Below are positions 61,746-64,000 of a DNA stretch of 64,000 bases, in pieces. The translations under genes and the position numbers were made by a program. The notes beneath the pieces are model-generated. The model was not told the origin of the DNA and did not search any database. It was given only the letters and a program-made list of their open reading frames with translations. The stretch lies in assembly GCF_910596095.1 (NCBI RefSeq), contig NC_056538.1, forward strand, positions 9,294,001 to 9,358,000, read 5' to 3'. The number at the start of each line of letters is the position of its first letter. The stretch's first letter is position 1. This DNA comes from Thunnus maccoyii. Its lineage: Eukaryota > Chordata > Actinopteri > Scombriformes > Scombridae.

Positions 61746-61888
61746 ATGCCGAGCCAAACGACATCCCCCCCGCCGCTGACAGTGACTGTACTGGCCGCGC
61801 TGTGGGTCAGTTTGGGTCGGTGCGGTGTCTCAGAGTCTCCGGGGCCAGGCTGTGACAATGGAAAAGTAAGTCAAAATATCATGTCCGC

Positions 61889-61967
<79 letters not shown>

Positions 61968-63137
61968 CGTGAGAGAGAGAGAGGGAGAGAGACTTTGTAC
62001 TTTATGAATATAAGTTTATACGTGTGTGTGTGTTTCAGCTCTCACTGGACAGGGACCTGCTGCGTGCGGATGCTGTTTATTGGGACTGTCCAGTCTCTAT
62101 GTGGCCAGAGTCTACTCAGGTAACCATGGATACAGCAGCAGACCTCATCATCATCATCTGTGTTACACATTATCCTCAGTGACTCACTCTCTCATATGGG
62201 TGGAGTGTGCTATAATACACTGGGTACCAGGAAGTTTAAACAATCATAGGAAAGTAAATGTTGTGGAAAACCTTGTACATCTGACTCTGCCCAGTAGTGT
62301 AACTCAACTTCTACAAACTACTTGGTTCGCTTGTGATCCCCTCACAGACTGACACACATTGGCAATGATCAAGTATTTTTTTTTAGGTTGCTCTCTCAGT
62401 TGTTTAACCAGTGTTCACTCTCTGCTTTTATCTACAGAGACTTCCCAGTATTGACACAGTGTATGATCCTGAGGTGAGTAAACACCTAACCATGCACTTT
62501 ATGAGAGCAACTGCTATCTCTGTCCAATCTTCCCCAACCTTTGACCCTCCAACAGTAACATGACCTGGCTTTTTATTTAAATCAGAACACAGCAGGATTA
62601 CATTCAGTGACAAATCCTAATTCAAAGTTCACAAATTTTAACCCAATGCAGGAAATAAACTGAACACCTTTATGATGCTGAAATAATGAAATGTATCAGT
62701 TGCAGGTTCAGTTTGAGTTAACTAAAATATCTTCCTTGTTATGTAACTGTTGCCAACAACAACTCAGTGAACACTGAACAGCTGCTGACTTGGTATTTGT
62801 CTTGGGTTTATAAAACCAATCCAAATATATGGTGATAAACTCTTATCTGAATTCTTGTCCCTGCAGCCAGCCAAGCCAATCTGCATGGATAAACCTATCT
62901 CCTACAGCCACACCATTCCCAACAGGTAAGGCTGTGTGGATAGACTTATTAAAAAACCCACAAAAATATCTAATTTTGGTCTCTGTGCTGCAATAAGTCA
63001 TTGACAGATGTCTTCTTATTATGTTGTGTCTCTGTATTTGTATGTGTGTGTGTTGTAGTGGAGCGTACAGACCAATAAGGGCAGAGAGTGGAGAGTACTT
63101 GTACTGTCCTCCTCAACGGTGGCTCAATAACTTGCAT
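61746..63137 (+). CDS. tp53i13: tp53i13-like signal-peptide protein, 5' part, five exons
   Basis: Exons: 61746-61865, 62039-62119, 62438-62473, 62867-62925 and 63059-63137; all have AG/GT borders and the phases agree (0, 0, 0, 2, 0). They encode 125 residues, and the gene runs off the window. Residues about 10-27 (PLTVTVLAALWVSLGRCG) form a signal peptide. Downstream come DCPVSMWPE, PICMDKPISYSHTIP and EYLYCPPQRWLNNLH. I assign it to TP53I13 (p53-inducible protein 13, a single-pass membrane protein in mammals) from the CPxSxWP motif after the signal peptide and the following Ser-Tyr-x-x-x-x-Pro region, as I remember the family. The human protein is divergent, so the exon structure is surer than the name. 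The first intron contains a long GT/GC/GA microsatellite directly after the donor. Confidence 0.6.
61890..61991. repeat. Compound (GT)n(GC)n(GA)n microsatellite
   Basis: About 33 GT units pass into GCGCGCG and then GAGAGAG. It starts 24 bp after the first donor of the tp53i13-like gene. The alternating purine-pyrimidine part has Z-DNA potential. Confidence 0.95.
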
Positions 63138-64000
63138 GTAAGTCACAACATCAGACATCTCTTGCTGTGCTGCTTCTGCCTCCATCTCCTCACTCATCAC
63201 AACATAATCACTATATCTGCTTACTACAGTCAACTAAGAGACATTAGTGTTCACAGCATCGGTGAAAAACAACAGGGTCACATTTTCGTGAACCTGTTGT
63301 TCCGGCGTTATGCAAGACTTACTGTAGACAGTACTCACATACAGTACCCGCATGTACATTCAGCATTCAGACAGCTTGACACATATAATATGGCTGTTGC
63401 TGTAAAAAAGGAACACACTTATACATCTAAGTCCCTCTATCATAATGTACAACAATTTCACCTTAAATGATTTATAGCTGATTGGTTTTAATTTGTGCCA
63501 CATGAAAAGGCATCCAAGTATCTCCAACCAATTTGTTGGAGATACCAATTTGTCCAACCAACAGTTTTCTTAGAATAACCAATTATTCTGAGTCTGTACT
63601 TTCCCCATTTCCCCAATTTTGAACAGTTTGTCCTTCATTATTTCCCATGACAGGGAAATGTTTTACCCAGAAATGCATCAAACTGCAGAATTGAGGCACA
63701 ACCAAAGTCTTTTCATTTAAATGAACAATACAGGGAATCTTCCAGAACTCACATTCTCCCTGTTTAGACCCTTGGCTTCAGGGCTGCCACTGGATATGGA
63801 TTTTCAAGGATTTAACAAACAAACAAGGATTATCAAGGATTTAACAAACAGTAATGGCATATCAGGGATTCTTATTAATGGGCCATTGTACACCAGAATA
63901 TACTGTATATCACAGTACACATTAGTTGGTGTTTCTCAGCTGTTTTTCTCCAGAAGTTTTCCTCTTTGGAATCTTTGTCAGCTGAAAAACATTTTTTAAC
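63138..64000. other. Intron of the tp53i13-like gene, no further exon seen
   Basis: No sixth exon could be identified before the window ends. The stretch holds a perfect hairpin at 63,518-63,545 and a partly duplicated CAAGGATTTAACAAACA segment at about 63,807-63,850. Confidence 0.5.
63518..63545. repeat. Short perfect inverted repeat
   Basis: GTATCTCCAAC, a 6-nt loop, then GTTGGAGATAC: an 11-bp perfect stem. Confidence 0.85.

Overview
The window is vertebrate nuclear DNA, almost certainly from a spiny-rayed (percomorph-type) teleost fish. The evidence is small GT-AG exons in long AT-rich introns, many (CA)n/(GT)n microsatellites, and several repeat families that I recognise as typical of teleost genomes: hAT-type MITEs, a tRNA-derived SINE, LINE fragments and foldback elements. 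Nothing suggests a prokaryote, plasmid or virus. Identifications rest on reading splice signals and translations by eye; no search was run.

Layout. Positions 1-41,290 are essentially gene-free: long intron and/or intergenic DNA holding transposon remnants, plus a few isolated exon-like pieces on the + strand (27.6, 28.2 and 33.0 kb). At 41,300-41,360 (- strand) lies a probable first coding exon with a signal peptide; the rest of that gene would lie to the left across a very long intron. Positions 41.4-46.3 kb hold its upstream region and more repeats. At about 46.5-48.2 kb (- strand) is a small gene for a very Lys/Ser/Asp-rich protein whose start I could not find.

The centrepiece is a - strand gene from 61,582 down to 49,940. 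I could assemble it as 25 coding exons with mutually compatible phases (predicted 923 residues). Most exons are versions of one module: a phase-0 exon that opens with Asp-Ser-Ser, continues as an acidic serine tract and ends as a lysine tract. One exon-intron unit of about 225 bp has been duplicated so recently that the intron copies are identical. The C-terminal exon carries its own 15-residue repeat. I do not recognise the protein.

On the right, 163 bp from that gene's start codon and pointing the other way, begins a + strand gene (five exons seen, 61,746-63,137, running off the window) that looks like fish tp53i13, a signal-peptide protein. The two probably share a bidirectional promoter. 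Two hAT-like MITEs, one nested in the other and each with a recognisable 8-bp target duplication, sit in the first intron of the modular gene.
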